This document shows, piece by piece, positions 39,376 through 60,989 of a DNA stretch of 64,000 nt. The position numbers and the translations under genes were made by a program. Within the stretch, counting starts at the first letter, position 1; the number at the start of each line of letters is the position of its first letter. The notes below the pieces were generated by a model. It ran no database searches, was not told the DNA's origin, and worked only from the letters and a program-made list of their open reading frames with translations. This DNA is from Cololabis saira (Eukaryota; Chordata; Actinopteri; Beloniformes; Belonidae): contig NC_084599.1 in NCBI RefSeq assembly GCF_033807715.1, forward strand, positions 25,369,625-25,433,624, in the 5' to 3' direction.

Positions 39376-39595
39376 CTTTGCAGTCACCTGATCTGAGCAC
39401 AACTGAACACATACCAGAGATGCTTGAGTGATGCCATTTTCAGCACTCTCCACCTCCACCATGAAAACACCAGATGACAGGAAGGATGGTGATCCATCCC
39501 TGAAGCAACATCCACACACTGAAACTGCTGTCACATGGTGGCACAAGGCCTTGTCAAAAGACTATGTTGGGCTTTCTAAACAGTGGTTACCTTGT
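39376..39595 (+). mobile_element. Fragment of a Tc1-like transposon (end of transposase)
   Basis: 'tgcagtcacctgatctgagc' at 39379 corresponds to the SPDLNPIE-type block at the end of Tc1 transposases. It is followed by 'cagcactctccacctccacc' near 39440, 'gatggtgatccatccctgaa' near 39485 and 'actatgttgggctttct' near 39561, in the order of the element's C-terminus and 3' end. Stops interrupt it; the 5' four-fifths is absent. Confidence 0.65.
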
Positions 39596-39943
39596 GTTAT
39601 ATTATTGGTGAAAAGTATACATAATGACATTGTACTTGTATTTGCCATACATGCGCACATTTCCTCAGGCGATACTCTAATGTGGTGTACACTGCATAAA
39701 CACCCCCTCCAGACACAAGCCTATTATTCCATAAATCTTGTCAAAAGTGTCTTATTTTAAGTAAAAACATATTTGTCCATGGACTAAGGACAATTTTGTT
39801 GACTAAAATTTTTTTTTTAAATAGCAAATTAGTTTAAAATATTCTTCTAATTTTCTTTTCACAGTTTTTCAAGTGATCATAAATACACAACAGCCAATCA
39901 GAGGAGACTCATTTAGTGATTTAGTATATTCAGACCGCTTGAA
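39596..39943. other. Noncoding spacer between a Tc1 fragment and a LINE
   Basis: AT-rich sequence without features. Confidence 0.45.
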
Positions 39944-40615
39944 TAATGTTTTTATTTATTTATTTATCTATTTATTTTTTGCACAGTGATAACACAATAA
40001 TTTTTTTTATCATACAAGGACAAATAATTTGTGCAGGAGAGGAAAAGAAGCCCGAAGGGCTTATAAAAAATCCTCCCCTCAATACAAAATCACCAAAACA
40101 CATCAGTCAATAGCAAAAGAATAGAAAGGAAAAAAGAAAAGGTAAAAGAAACAAAGAAAAATACAATAAGTACACAAACAAAAATATCCATGAAATGGCA
40201 ATTTCATTTCAGTAAGAATAGCCTGATTAATTTTGTCTAAATAAAAGATACCCCACCAAGCTGGTCCTAAACATTTTTAAGGATGACGCTAACTTAAGAG
40301 ATCTATCTAAACAGTTCCAGAGTTGAGGGCCATGGAATTTGATAAAGGATTGGTGACTGCAGGTACGACAAAGAGGTAAATGAAAGTTCTTCCCACCTCT
40401 AACTGAATAAGAATGAATATCTGATGATAACAGAAAAAAAATATGAAAAGTGCCTGGAATGTCTTGTTTGAAATGAATGAACTTAAACATAAACAGCCAT
40501 GTTTGAAACTTGTTAATAGAAAAAATTGATAATAATTTAAATTTGCTAAATAAGGGTGCAGAAGGTGCTTGATGAGAAGAATATGAGATCATTCTCAAGA
40601 ATCTTTTCTGAATTA
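39944..40615 (-). mobile_element. 5'-truncated LINE, minus strand (RT C-terminus plus 3' UTR)
   Basis: A minus-strand frame of 123 codons (40227-40598) resembles the C-terminal region that follows the reverse transcriptase domain of CR1/L2/Jockey-type LINEs: an 'RMISYSSHQAPSAPLF' start, a 'LFMFKFIHF' segment, 'SSDIHSYSVRGGKNFHLP' and 'FHGPQLWNCLDRSLK'. The element continues to the left as an A/T-rich 3' UTR ending in TTTATT repeats (about 39948-39980), that is AATAAA-like repeats on the coding strand. The upstream reverse transcriptase core and endonuclease are missing. The frame is open but too short to be active. Confidence 0.8.
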
Positions 40616-43084
40616 AAAATAATTGTGTAAGGTACGTGTAAGGTTTCTCTGTGTTAGTTTAATTGAAGCAGTTTTCACATCTTTACTTCATGAACTTTGT
40701 TGCTGTCTTATTTATCAGTTACAATTCACCAATGACTTTTAGTATAACCAAAAAATCTAATAAAATACTGGTTGTAGAAAAGCAAAGTCAAAAGTGGAAA
40801 AGTGTTGTAGGGCGTGTGGTAGTGCTGGGAAGCATCAGAGTCAAAGACCTGGCAAGCAGGAAAGGGAAATGGTTTCCAGAGAAATCTGGGCTGGAAGACG
40901 ATGGCATGGAGGAGAAGATGAAAGCCGGCAGGCGAATTCTTTTCCTACTCGCGTGCCCATCTGCCATGGAGGATCCCAAATTGCCTGTTAGGATGTCCCA
41001 TCTTTTTGTTGTTCTTTTTTTTTTCTCTCTCTCTTTCTGCTGATGCTCTTGTTTTTATACCCAGTGTCACATTTACAAAGTGTGAGTCTGTCAAGGCTGA
41101 CTTTCTCATTTAACCAGAAAATCACCACAGCTGGGAGGAAAACGTCTCTTATCCAGTCTCACGCACGTTTGATGATGGGGAAGCGACAACAGACCGTACC
41201 TGTGGGGAATCAATAAGAGCACAGATCAGCCCCGCTTTCGAGAACTACATCCCCGTGACACGTTGACACCGCAACTTCCTGCTAATTAAGAGCTGGCGGT
41301 CTCTTGCCTGTCAGCACATCCTCAGCATGTCTTTGTTTACGTGTGTGCGAGTGTTTTTGTGGCTGGAGAGGTCAGCTGGACTGATGAGCCGGGGCAGAGT
41401 AGATAGGAAGGGATGGGTGGGAATCAGCATTTGAGTTTCAGTGTGTGTTGGGGTGTGTGTGTGTGTTGAAAAGGACAGGTTTCTGTGTGCCTCTGGGGTG
41501 ATGGTTGATCTAGGTGTGGTGCTGTAGCTGGACACCTCTCATCCTTTGCCAGTTTTTGTGTGTGTTTTTGTCAGTAAAGGATCAGGAAACCAGCAGCTGA
41601 ACAGTTTAGTGTGCTGGAAAAAAAACGAATGATTAATTATTCCATTATTGTTCAAAGGAATTGAAAGGTAGGAAATCACGTCTACGTTTGCTTGTCAAGG
41701 AGTGATTTATCTTTTTAATGAGAGAGAGATGAAGAGAATGGTCTTCACGCATAATTTACAAGTTGCAACACATGAATCATTTGTTATTGTCATGAAAATG
41801 TTGAGGTGCAAAGGTTTTGGTGTTAAACACTTACCGTAAAAGGTTGCCTTACCTTTACCCGATATGTGTGTGTGCATGTAAGAGAGATCCATGGTAGGCG
41901 AGGGAGACAACTTAACAAAATCCTTCAAATCACCTTTTTCTGTGTCATAAAACTATTTCGTCAGTTGCTTTTGTTGTTGTGTGTAGGTTTGAGTGTTTAT
42001 GTGATGTGCTCATTCCCGTAGCGTGGGCCGGGACATCACAGTGGCCTCATTGTGGTCAAGTAGCAACTGCTTCCCAGTAATGTCTGATGTTTTTCAGAGG
42101 CAGTGGAACTGTTCCTTTGTTTCCAGATGACTTGCCGGCAAAGAAATTGTCTGTCTTGCTCAGGCATCCCCATGAACAGTGGTACACAATGACACACACA
42201 CACACACACACACACGGTTCTTAAGTATGGGGCGACTTGCATGAAGAGGTCTTTGATGTTTTCTCAAGATGTTTTGTTCGCCGCGGTGGACGCCATGGAC
42301 CACAAAGCGGTTCTACCCCCTGTGTGTGAAGGCAAGAGATTAGCGGTTTCTGGAGTCCCTCTAATGAAGCGCGTTTGATGTGAGGACACAATTACCGTAC
42401 GGCAGCTTGGCGAGAGGGTGGCGTCCCTGCTCTGGTTTAAGGGGCTCCATCCACTGTGACAGCTCTGATGACCTTACCATCCACCTCTTCACTCTCATTT
42501 ACCACATTTCCTCAGTTAGCTGTCCCCCCACGCCAGATCATGTTTACCGTGAGATTTCAGACGTGTTAACGCTGTTGCAACATGTCGCTGCAGTTATTGG
42601 GTAAATTAGTATTCTGGTCTCGTCGTTACCTTGTTGCTTATTGTCAAACTGCAAACATTTCAACATTCATTGGATTTTAAAAATAATCTTTTCATCATTA
42701 GTCATGCAGGTAAAGAGGGTTGAAAGGAGATTTGATCAGCGCTCAGAAGTAGGAATTTTTAATTATTTTCAGAGACATGCCACTCTTAATGAGACCCTTG
42801 GATGAGGAGCTACTTGGACCATTTAGATTGTAGATAAACTGAAAATCTATCCGAAAACCTCCAGAAACAGACTTCCCGCATGCAAGATCTTTATCTTTAT
42901 CATATAAAGAACTCTATCCAGTACAAATATCTAGGAGGAAAACACAGGCAGTATATTTCACTGTATTCTGAAGATTGTTGTTGCTGCTTCAGTGAAAGTT
43001 GGTCATAATTTCGTGCATTTATCATGACTGATCATGAGATAGGGCCTAAAGAAGACTAACTACTTATTGGTGATTGTTTTTTAA
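40616..43084. other. Noncoding desert
   Basis: No gene is recognised. The segment 41110-41330 is repeat-free, with TAATTAAG near 41284, and may be a conserved element; this was not tested. A short CA run lies at about 42192-42214. A 126-codon frame at 40663-41043 has no family features. Confidence 0.45.
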
Positions 43085-43510
43085 ATGCCAAATGTTTCTT
43101 ATTTTATACTTAGAGGAAAATCATTTGTACTCAGTGACTTGAAGTCTGGAGTCCATGGACATCACCACATGCTGAGTTTCCTTCCTGGAGTTGTTTTGCC
43201 ACGCTTGTTAGTGGGCCTTTCTGCCCTCAGTTTTGTCTTTAGTAACTGAAAAGGATACTCTTTTGGCTTGAGATCAGGAGACTGACTTGGTCTTTGAATG
43301 GTATGGCATTTCTCTGCCTACAATGAGTATTGTGCTGCTTTCGCAGCGCGTTTACCGTCATTATCTATCTGCATTATCCGCACCCAAGCACCGTGCTATC
43401 AACTTTATAGCAATTGTCTGAATGTGAGTTGAGAGTATAATCCTGAACATCTCTGAAATTCAACATCCTGCCCCTGTCAGTCAAATCATCAATAAACACT
43501 AGTGTATGTC
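43085..43510 (-). mobile_element. Fragment of the Tc1-like family also found at 3.4-4.4 kb
   Basis: 'gagtccatggacatcaccac' at 43149, 'tgctgagtttccttcctgga' at 43170, and 'catcaataaacactagtg' at 43487 match, in order, the same minus-strand Tc1-like element as the 3.4-kb copy. The two copies share the block around 'agtccatggacatcaccac'. It represents the N-terminal to middle part of the transposase and is heavily decayed. Confidence 0.65.
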
Positions 43511-45785
<2,275 letters not shown>

Positions 45786-45998
45786 CCCTTATGTTTTTCA
45801 CTTTGATTGGGGACTTTGCTCAGGATTAAGTCCCCCCTCAGCACCCCCTACCATTACAAGCCCAGCTGCTTTTCTTATGTTGTTTGCTATGAATGAGAAG
45901 CGTGGACCATTAAAGGATATTTTGCAGAGATTAAATGATGATCTTGGCAGGCTTGCTGGATGGAAAATTCGTTCTGACATCAAATTTAGCAGAATACT

Positions 45999-52992
<6,994 letters not shown>

Positions 52993-53770
52993 ATCAATCA
53001 ATCAATTCAATTCACACTTTATTAAAGACACATCTCGAGAAGAGGTCCATACTACCATAAAAAAATTATACATATAACACACACGATATAAAAGACAACA
53101 ACTTATGATATAAAAGACAACAAAAAACCACAATACAGAAGACTTAAAAACAACAGTGACACAAAAAGAAAACAGTGTCAGGCGCAAGTGTAGAGACATG
53201 AACGCCAGTGGTTCCACAACGTAGATGTGAACCTGACTGAGCTAAGTGCAGGATTAATTAATCAGGTGCTATTTAAAGAGTTAGATACTCTACATATAAA
53301 TTTGTACATCAAATTCCGTAGCACAGCAGCACAGGTTGGGACTCCAACACTAACGAACAGATGACTGGCACTACAGCTCCTTGGGACTTTAAGAAGCAGC
53401 CTCATACAGTCATTATAAGCCACAGTTTAGCCTCTGCATGCTGCTTTTCTTGTTGCGACACCACAAGTGGCCAGTGTATAGGGATGTACAATATGTTTTA
53501 AACAAGGAAATTTTAATATCCACCGAGCACACGCTGAATTTGCGCAGCAGCATATTAGCTTGGGCATACATCCTTCGACACTGTCTGTAAATATCTCTGT
53601 CATCAGAGAGATCATTAGTCATAAAATGACCGAGGTATTTCACCTCGTCACTCTCAGGGAGAGCAGAGTCTGCAAGAAAGAAGTCAGGAAAAGCTAACTT
53701 TCTCTCCACGGCTACGGACAATCATCACATTAGTCACTTCTTTGTGTTATATTTAATATTGTATTCATTA
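52993..53770 (-). mobile_element. 5'-truncated non-LTR retrotransposon, minus strand
   Basis: On the minus strand, from about 53770 leftwards, the sequence encodes the end of a reverse transcriptase: a 'KKSNVMIV' segment (the K.xVM block that follows the catalytic core), then, in a shifted frame, a 102-codon frame at 53413-53721 with 'DEVKYLGHFMTNDLSDDRDI' and 'YAQANMLLRKF'. Further left, near 53340-53410, a 'MRLLLKVPRSCSASHLFVS'-like segment is readable only after frame changes. The 3' UTR ends in AATAAAG-like sequence and GATT/GAATT repeats at about 52993-53022. The clade was not determined. It is inactive. Confidence 0.8.
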
Positions 53771-56700
53771 ATACAGTACTTGACTTCACTTCTCCTATAC
53801 TTGCATGTAACTGAAGGAGGAGATGACACGTTTGTACACAGGTTTCAGACATTTGGCATCTTCAGTGGCCTCACATCCACATCTCTCCCTTTTTCACCAG
53901 AGTATTTAAACTCATCAACTTCATGCAAATCAGTAAACCCTGATTACGGCACATTTTATCTTAGAATGATGATAGGGTTGTAATCCACTCAGTAGGAGAT
54001 CTCCCTTGTTGCTCTTTGTTTACCTATCATGGTCCTGTGAAAGATAAAGATTCATGGCATCATGCAGGTAGTTCGGGGGGCTGTATGTGTGTATGCATGC
54101 TGGCTCCTCAAAGAGTGCCCTTCTTATCATCAGTCAACAAAGAAACTTCATTTACCTGTAAATCAAATGTTCCAGTGCTTACTGAGACTTAATTAAGGAC
54201 TACCCAGGAAATCTCCCCCACTCCAACATATGTCCATCCAAAAGTGTATGGAGGGAAAGAATCAAGTAGTCCAGTGGTAAATGGAGAAATTACATCTTTG
54301 AAATGTGTTATTTTTTTATTCTTCATATGGACTTCAGGGCAAATAAAAATAGAAAACACAGATAACCAAATTCCAAGATCAGTCTCGTTTGACCAGTAAG
54401 CACGTTTAATTGACGCTTTATGTATTTCCATTCAACTGCCAATGAAATTAAATGGTGAACAGAACATGCTCATCAGGCATGGTTACATCAACTGCAGCAG
54501 TATATTAAAGATAGGAGAAAATGAGAGAGTAGCCCCTCTTACACTGGTGAATACCCTGTGTTTAACGTGCGGATCAAGGTGCGGCGTGCCTCTTTTACAT
54601 TGACCGCAGCACTCATTTTTAAAAAATGTTTTAAACACATCTTTCAGGTTGAAATGATAGATAGCTTGTTCATCCAATCAGCGATGACTTATGATGCCTG
54701 ATGGTACCGACCCTTTCCGGTTTGGTGAAGGGGTTTACTTTGGTAAAGTGCAATACCTACATGTAACTAAGAAATCAAAAGACCATCGCCATCTCCTGGA
54801 GTTGTCCATGTCCGAGTTTCCCTGATGCGGGGTGGTGTATCTGGCAGCCCCGATAATAACTCCCCACCGATGTTAGTAACTATCAGGTCTAATGTAAACA
54901 GAACTAACGCATAACCCGAGTACAACCCACCAGGGGGGTTGGTTTTATTTCATTTAGTATTATGATTTCATAACATAAGGACACAGCTGATGAGAGTAAC
55001 CACAGCAGGAGGAGGTCACAGGTGGGATCTATATTTGCATGATGAGTAACTGGGGAGAAGAGGAGATCCGGAGCTGTCTGGAATCATAAAGGATGGTCCT
55101 TTGTTTAAAAAAATGGTAACAAAAATGGGACTTTGTAAGAAGCAAAACCAAAAAAACACTCATCCCGATGTTCATCCATCCTCGTTCTGAAAATGACACC
55201 TGTCTGACGGCACATACATTTAGCTAATGTAGGGATAACACGTCATTCTACACGCCCACACAGGTGATGTTATGTTTGGCGGATAACGCATCCCGACTCA
55301 CCTTCCCTCGCCTCAACTCGCTTTCAGGCCCGAGGTGACAAATAACACGCCTTGCGTTTATATTACCACCGCGCGTTAAACACGCTTTCATCATCCAGCG
55401 ATATTAGCGGGATCCGATCTAAAAACGCCCAGTGACTGAGTAAGACACCAAGTAAACTTCAGACGGTGTCATAAAAACAATTTAACTTCCACACCACTGG
55501 GGAAGCAGAACTAAAACATAGCAAGAATTCCTTTCTGCTGCTTTAACAAAGGTTGTAATCCTTGTATTTAGCCTCCAACAGTTTAAAAGAATACACATTA
55601 GGTTGATTGGTGATAATAAATGAACTGTGTTTTTTGTTTTGCTTTTCTCCATGATGGTCTGGCAAACAGTTTAATATGTACCATCTTTCTTGGTGGCAGC
55701 TGGAATAGGTTCCAAATCCAAGAAATTAAAATAACAAGTAACCTTTAGGTTATTTCCTTTTTCCTTTTTTTCATTTAGAAAAACATTTTCTATGTTGAAA
55801 TGAATAAACATAAAACACCCTTTTAGAAACATAAATGCAGTGATCTGTTCAAGCACTACTTGACCAGAATCTGTTGATAACTTCTGAAATTGAATTACAA
55901 ACTGCAAACACACAGCTGTAAAAACTGTGCGCATCTGCTCCAAATCTTACAATATCCCTCCTTTCACTCGACGGTGCGAGCTCTTTAAACCAGCATGTCC
56001 ACAGTCAGAGCATCCAGTAAATGCTGGTTCATTTGCATGAGTGGCCCTCACGCCCGCCCGCTTCGCTACAACGCAGCAGAAGCGATATTCCCACTTTGCT
56101 CCAGCCTTAGGCGTGCTAACCAGAGACTCAGGCCAACTCGCTGGTCCTCTCCCTTCCTCGCCACTGCTGCTGGGTTTGACTCACCGTGACCTCTCACCTT
56201 CAACGCTCCACCGCCTCCCCCACACATGCAAATAACGCCGGTCTGCTCCAGGAGGCATCAGTGAAAAAAAGAAGAAGGAGAAAAGATGGAGAGAGGGAAG
56301 AAACAAGGAGGAGTGATGTGGATAGATGGAAGTTGGGGGGGTGGGGGCTGAGTAAAGTAGAGAAAAAGACCCCTAAAGGAAGCATTTTGGTCTCTGAAGT
56401 GGAGGGAAGCAGTAGCAGTCGTCTGGGGAACCTCTGGTCTACAGACCAGCAATGAGGCCTTAAAACATCTCTCTCTCTGTTTGAGCTAGCCAAAACGCAC
56501 CCCAGCGCCCGTGTCTGCGAGGCTACGGTGACCCTTGCTGATCCTTCTGTGTGTGTGTGTATGTGCGTGTCTGTGTTAAACAGGAAAAGAAAAGTGTGAG
56601 TACGTTCACTGTACTTATTGTTTTCCTTGCTCCCAGGCTGCTCCAGGCTCCTCGGTTAGTGTGTGTGCGAGGGGAGGCGAGCGATGTGTGCGGCTGTATT

Positions 56701-57617
56701 TGGAGAGCCTCCAAAAAGACCCTCATCTGCTCTCCTCACTCCTCCTTTTCTGTTCTCTCTGCTCGGAGGATCTGTCAGTTCTCCCTCTCTCTGTTTGTCC
56801 CTGCTTTGATCCTGCTCTCCGAGCCTTGGCTGGCCTCGCTAACAGCAGCTGAGCACAGGTCCTACTCCACTCCCACTAACATCACACATCCCTGCCACAC
56901 AGAGATGATGCATGTGAACACACACGTACACACACATGCACGCTCTCCCTTGCTGCTTCACGTACTCCCCCTTTCCTCTCCAACACACTCCAGAATCAGT
57001 AATGACAGACTCTGCTATCATTTTCTATAAGTTGTCGGAGCTAATCGCTTTCACACAGCCCTCTGTAAACCGTAACCCTGCACTCGAGCTGCAAGCAGCT
57101 CCGTACTAAAGTGAGGGGTCACTTTAGTACGGATGATTGTGGGCGGTATTTGAGTCTGTAAATTGAACTGCATCTTGCTTTCATGTAGACGGTCCATAAT
57201 GTTTTTGTTTGTTTGTTTTCACAAAAAGTACATATGGATGCAATTTGGTTATTTACATGATTATTTCCCAGCATGTTGATTAATTTAAAACATATTTCAC
57301 GCGCACAGCCTGCTGCTGAGTGACTTTAAATCTTTGTATGTGGTCTTCTTCTATTGTTTGCTGATACATCCCTTTTTCTGCAGAGCCTTTTTTTCACCAA
57401 TAGCAGTCACTGTCTCTTGCTGTCGGCACAAACATGAAGTGGATCACACCTGTCCAACCTTTTGTGTACACACGTTACACACGCAGTAACGTTTAGCAAT
57501 AAATAAATCCAGTGCTGTCACTCAGTTATGTTTTATAAGAAGTCCCTTCCTCGGTCTCAACCCTTTAACTGTTTTAAAGTGAAAAAAATATGAAGTGATT
57601 TTAGAAATCTTAGTGCT
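53771..57617. other. Noncoding desert, her6-proximal
   Basis: No gene is recognised. The segments 54690-54920 and 55960-56200 are repeat-free and of mixed or GC-leaning composition, so are candidate regulatory blocks. Purine-rich tracts lie at 56260-56350. A perfect hairpin is listed at 57100. The 159-codon frame at 56551-57030 is low-complexity. Confidence 0.45.
57100..57133. repeat. Perfect 15-bp inverted repeat with a GGGG loop
   Basis: TCCGTACTAAAGTGA (57100-57114) and its exact reverse complement (57119-57133) are separated only by GGGG. It is about 4.5 kb upstream of the her6 start site. It is not part of any repeat I recognise. Confidence 0.95.
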
Positions 57618-57745
57618 GCAACAAGGCAAGTTTATTTGTAGCACAATTCAACACAGGGTAATTCAAAGTGCTTTACATCAACATTAAAAGCGGCAAGACA
57701 CAATTAAACAGTAAATAACAGATAAAATGATAAGAAAAAAGGTAA
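57618..57745 (-). repeat. 3' tail of a fish retroelement, minus strand
   Basis: 'aaggcaagtttatttgtagc' at 57623 and 'attcaaagtgctttacatca' at 57661, followed by A-rich sequence, are the reverse complement of the widespread fish LINE/SINE tail (compare the plus-strand copy at 38600). Only the tail is present. Confidence 0.75.
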
Positions 57746-59329
57746 AGTAATAAAAAGCACAAGTTGTTAAAAAGTAAAGGCAGTAGAGTACACCTTGAAG
57801 AAGAAGTGGAATGGTACACAAAGCAAGTGAGTGAACAAATGTTCATCAATCTATTGAAATTAATAACGTCTTAAACTGTATCCACCTCGTGTATATTTTG
57901 AAATAAAATGTACATAGATATGGAGTGACTATAATGCGTGCCTTTTTTGCAATTTTCTGGCAGAACTTCAACGCTCTAAAGCTCTTGACAAGCGGTATCT
58001 TTGCACACACTGGTCGCTCACCTCTAAAGGAATCGCAAAGATTTCTGGTCGATTGTTGCCCAAGTTAATCAAAGCATAGCCCGGTGGATTATGTCAAGTA
58101 AGTCAGCCACTCTGTTGCAGCCACTTGGGAAAGCAGTCTGCATCCACACAGTGCCACCGTGAGTTTGGCAGTGGCAGCCACATGACACCTAGAGGCTGGC
58201 TCTCCTGCAGCCTGCGTGTCTGCTTGCTCCTCACTGGCAGCCAATAATGCCAGGATGAGTATTTAAGCTTCACCTCACCCTTCCCCTGGCTGAACAGCCC
58301 TGTCATTCTTGCTGAACCAGGAGTGCCGGCTGGCAGCAGCGCCGTCCACCAATGGGTTACACATTAAGGCGCAGGCACTGGTTGACAGCAGGCCATGCTG
58401 TTTTGTGAGTGCAATATCTCACACTTTCTCACACACACACACTCGCCCCACAATCTCCTTGCATAATTGCATTATTGCAGTGTGAGGCGTCCATGGACAA
58501 GAGGGCCCAATAAAGATATGATCCCTGGGAAAGACAGAGCAGAGGAATGAAAAAAGAGGAAGTTGGAGATAAAAGGGGAGTAAGGCAAGGAGGGGGTGAA
58601 ATAAAAAACAGATTTAAACAAAACAGAAGGATGAGTAGACAATTTTCATAGTTTGTGTTCATCAGTTAACCAAACATGATGCTTTTCAGAAGTCTTTACA
58701 AAAAGGAGCGCAGCAATTCCCTGTGTTTTCCCACAGATCCATCGTTATACATTTCTAGGCTTTGCAGCAGGTATAACACTCCCAGCTCTGATAGTGGCCA
58801 GGTGAGCCCGATAAGACCTTCAACTTCCAGGGACAGGGGAGGGGACTATAGTCCCTGGGCTCGTCCACTCTTGCAACATGAGCGTGAGAAAATCACTCAG
58901 GTGGAGAGTGTTTGGAAATCTACACCCTGCCTGTCGACCATCAATACCTTTGTTTGGGAACTCTGTCAGTGCCATTGTGCCAGACAAAAATGGCTCAGGT
59001 GCGCAGTTCGCAGCAACATAACATGTAGGTGAGGTGTTTGACAGGAGCAGCGGTGTTGCGCATTGGGGGATATCATGTAGGCTTAGTTTATTTAGGCTCA
59101 CGCACAGACCAGCTCCCCGCCTGCCAAGAGCAAAGTTTACAGTTATACACAGGCGCGTGTGTGGCTGCAGCATGTTCCCACGAGTGGTTAGTTATCCTCA
59201 TATAGATTAGGCTATGACCCGATTTAACCGAAATCCGGAGCTGGAGTAAGCAGTAAATTGTGCATCATATAGAAAACGCGCTTTGTTTCATATGACATAA
59301 AGGTTATATATCCATGCTTTAGCGCTCTA
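57746..59329. other. Noncoding, her6-proximal
   Basis: No gene is recognised. The segment 58100-58400 is repeat-free, with a CCAAT at 58241 followed by 'gtatttaagc' near 58259; it is a weak promoter-like arrangement or an enhancer. Confidence 0.4.
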
Positions 59330-59339
59330 TTATAATTCA

Positions 59340-59650
59340 TGTTTGCAGAGTTTGTGATTCAGCGCTGCAGCGCTGCAGCGCTCGGGTTTGGAGACAAACC
59401 CACGATCGTGTTCTCGCGTCCCGAGTGCTAACTCGGGGATGTGGAGTTGTGCAGCTTCGTGTCCTATCACATTGTCGATCTCGCAGGCTGCCGCTGGCGA
59501 CGCCCCACAGATCCAGGCGGCAGGCCGGCGAGAGGAGCGCCTTCTCCCGGACGCCTGCGCGCCACGTGTCGCGGTCTCCGCAGCTGGAGCTGCGTGCGCG
59601 CAGCGGAGAGCAACGCGCTGCTCGCAGGGCTGGACATTTACGCAATTATT
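59340..59650. promoter_or_regulatory. CpG-rich block about 2.2 kb upstream of her6
   Basis: A block of roughly 300 bases rich in G+C and in CpG stands out from the AT-rich surroundings. It includes a palindromic tandem AGCGCTGC motif at 59361-59382, a CACGTG at 59573-59578 and 'gcagctggagctgc' near 59580. Open frames of 86-116 codons run through it on both strands, as expected by chance in GC-rich DNA, so I do not call a gene. It may be an unmethylated island serving as a promoter or enhancer for her6 or for an unannotated noncoding RNA. Confidence 0.45.
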
Positions 59651-60079
59651 CTTCCATCGATTGCTTTCCATTGTTTTCAAGAAATTGCAGCCTCTGCTTG
59701 ATTGACTTTATGAAAGATATAGTTTTAAAGTGTATTTTTTATAAGCAAACACTGGTCTGTTAGAATCAAACAATTCCCGTCTTGTTTCACTTTGGTGCAT
59801 CAAAGGCTCGTTAGTTGAAGACACAAAGATGATAGAAAATGTGTAAATCACCTAAATACCAGCGGGACTCATTAACTCATAGTGCCGGCTATAATGCACA
59901 TAAACTTCTGTTTGTCCCTGCAAGTTGCACAACCTGCAAAATGCAGACCTGAGGCTCCCCAATAAACGTTCAAGAGGCAGTTGTTTGCATTATTTCACTA
60001 TCTTTTTAGCCAGCCCGCGCTTGTGTTCATCTTATTGTAATAAAGATAAGGAAATGAAATTACGAGCTGATATCTACAA

Positions 60080-60460
60080 AAGCCTTGGACGCCGTGGGGC
60101 GGCTATAGGCGGGAAATAAGGGGAGGAAGAAAGGAGGAGGAGGAGGAGGAGGCATCGGTGTGATCGTGTGAGCTCTCCGGGCTCAGAAATATCTCTGCTC
60201 TGGCTCACATTCCGATAAGGGAGCCCAATCCAGCTCTCTCTCTCCGTAGGCGTGGTTTTCCCAGGCTTTTAAAACAGCAGCTGCTATTTACCTTCCCCTC
60301 TAATGTAAACCACCGCCGCCGCCACCACATACCCCCCCCTCACCCGGATCCCCCCCCCTCCTCCTCCTCCCCTCCCTGGCCCGGCGGGCCCCCGGCAGCC
60401 CGGCGGCCAAACCTCCAACCACCGCGCTCATAAAACATCCTGGCACGTGCTCCACATTCG
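60080..60460. promoter_or_regulatory. GC-rich block with long pyrimidine tracts upstream of her6
   Basis: Contains GGA repeats (60130-60152), a repeat-free core at about 60170-60310 with GATAAGG and the E-box CAGCTG near 60282, and then C-rich tracts at 60325-60385. It lies about 1.3 kb upstream of the promoter. The core looks like a proximal enhancer candidate; this is inferred from position and composition. Confidence 0.35.
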
Positions 60461-60989
60461 CAACACCGACAGATGATTAAGTGGCAAATTTTTGTACCGC
60501 AGAGTCAGGAACCGTACTGTTATGTGGAAATGAAGTGTGTGCGCTTTCAGGGTCAGCCACATTAACATGACTGGAAAAAACGAGGAGAAAAAAGTAACGA
60601 TCGCCTTTTTTCTCCTGCAGAACCAGAGTTCATCCTCTCATGTGGTCCCCTCGTGTGGTGTTTAAGTTGTCATGAGTTGTCATCCAATGTTGTTTTCCTT
60701 GCAAAATTGATTATAACAGCAACTGAACTCAGGTTTTAAAAGAAAATAAACATTTTAACTCCTGCGCACATTACTTGAAACCCCACTTCCCAAAAACAGA
60801 CATTTCATTTTTACTAAGCTGATCAACTCAGTTTAGTTACAGCAGATTTGATCTTCAATCTGCTGCAACAGTCCTTGTTTTTATATCTTTACTACATGCT
60901 GCTAATGAGGAAATAGCTTGTTTTTATTCTTTGTTCTTGCTTTTTTCATACTGTACCAATAATAAAATGAGGTTCCGGGATAGATGCAA

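Noticed and set aside
56551..57030. 159-codon plus-strand frame near her6
   Set aside because: Low-complexity, with Ser/Leu/His-rich runs from TG-, CT- and CA-rich DNA. No homology is recognised.
58241..58270. CCAAT followed by a TATTTAAG sequence as a second promoter
   Set aside because: Spacing is short and the TATA-like sequence is weak. No downstream open frame or exon was found, so I kept it only as a remark.
59330..59763. Overlapping frames of 86-116 codons on both strands
   Set aside because: Stop codons are scarce in GC-rich DNA. There is no domain, no splice context and no frame preference, so a CpG-rich block is the simpler reading.
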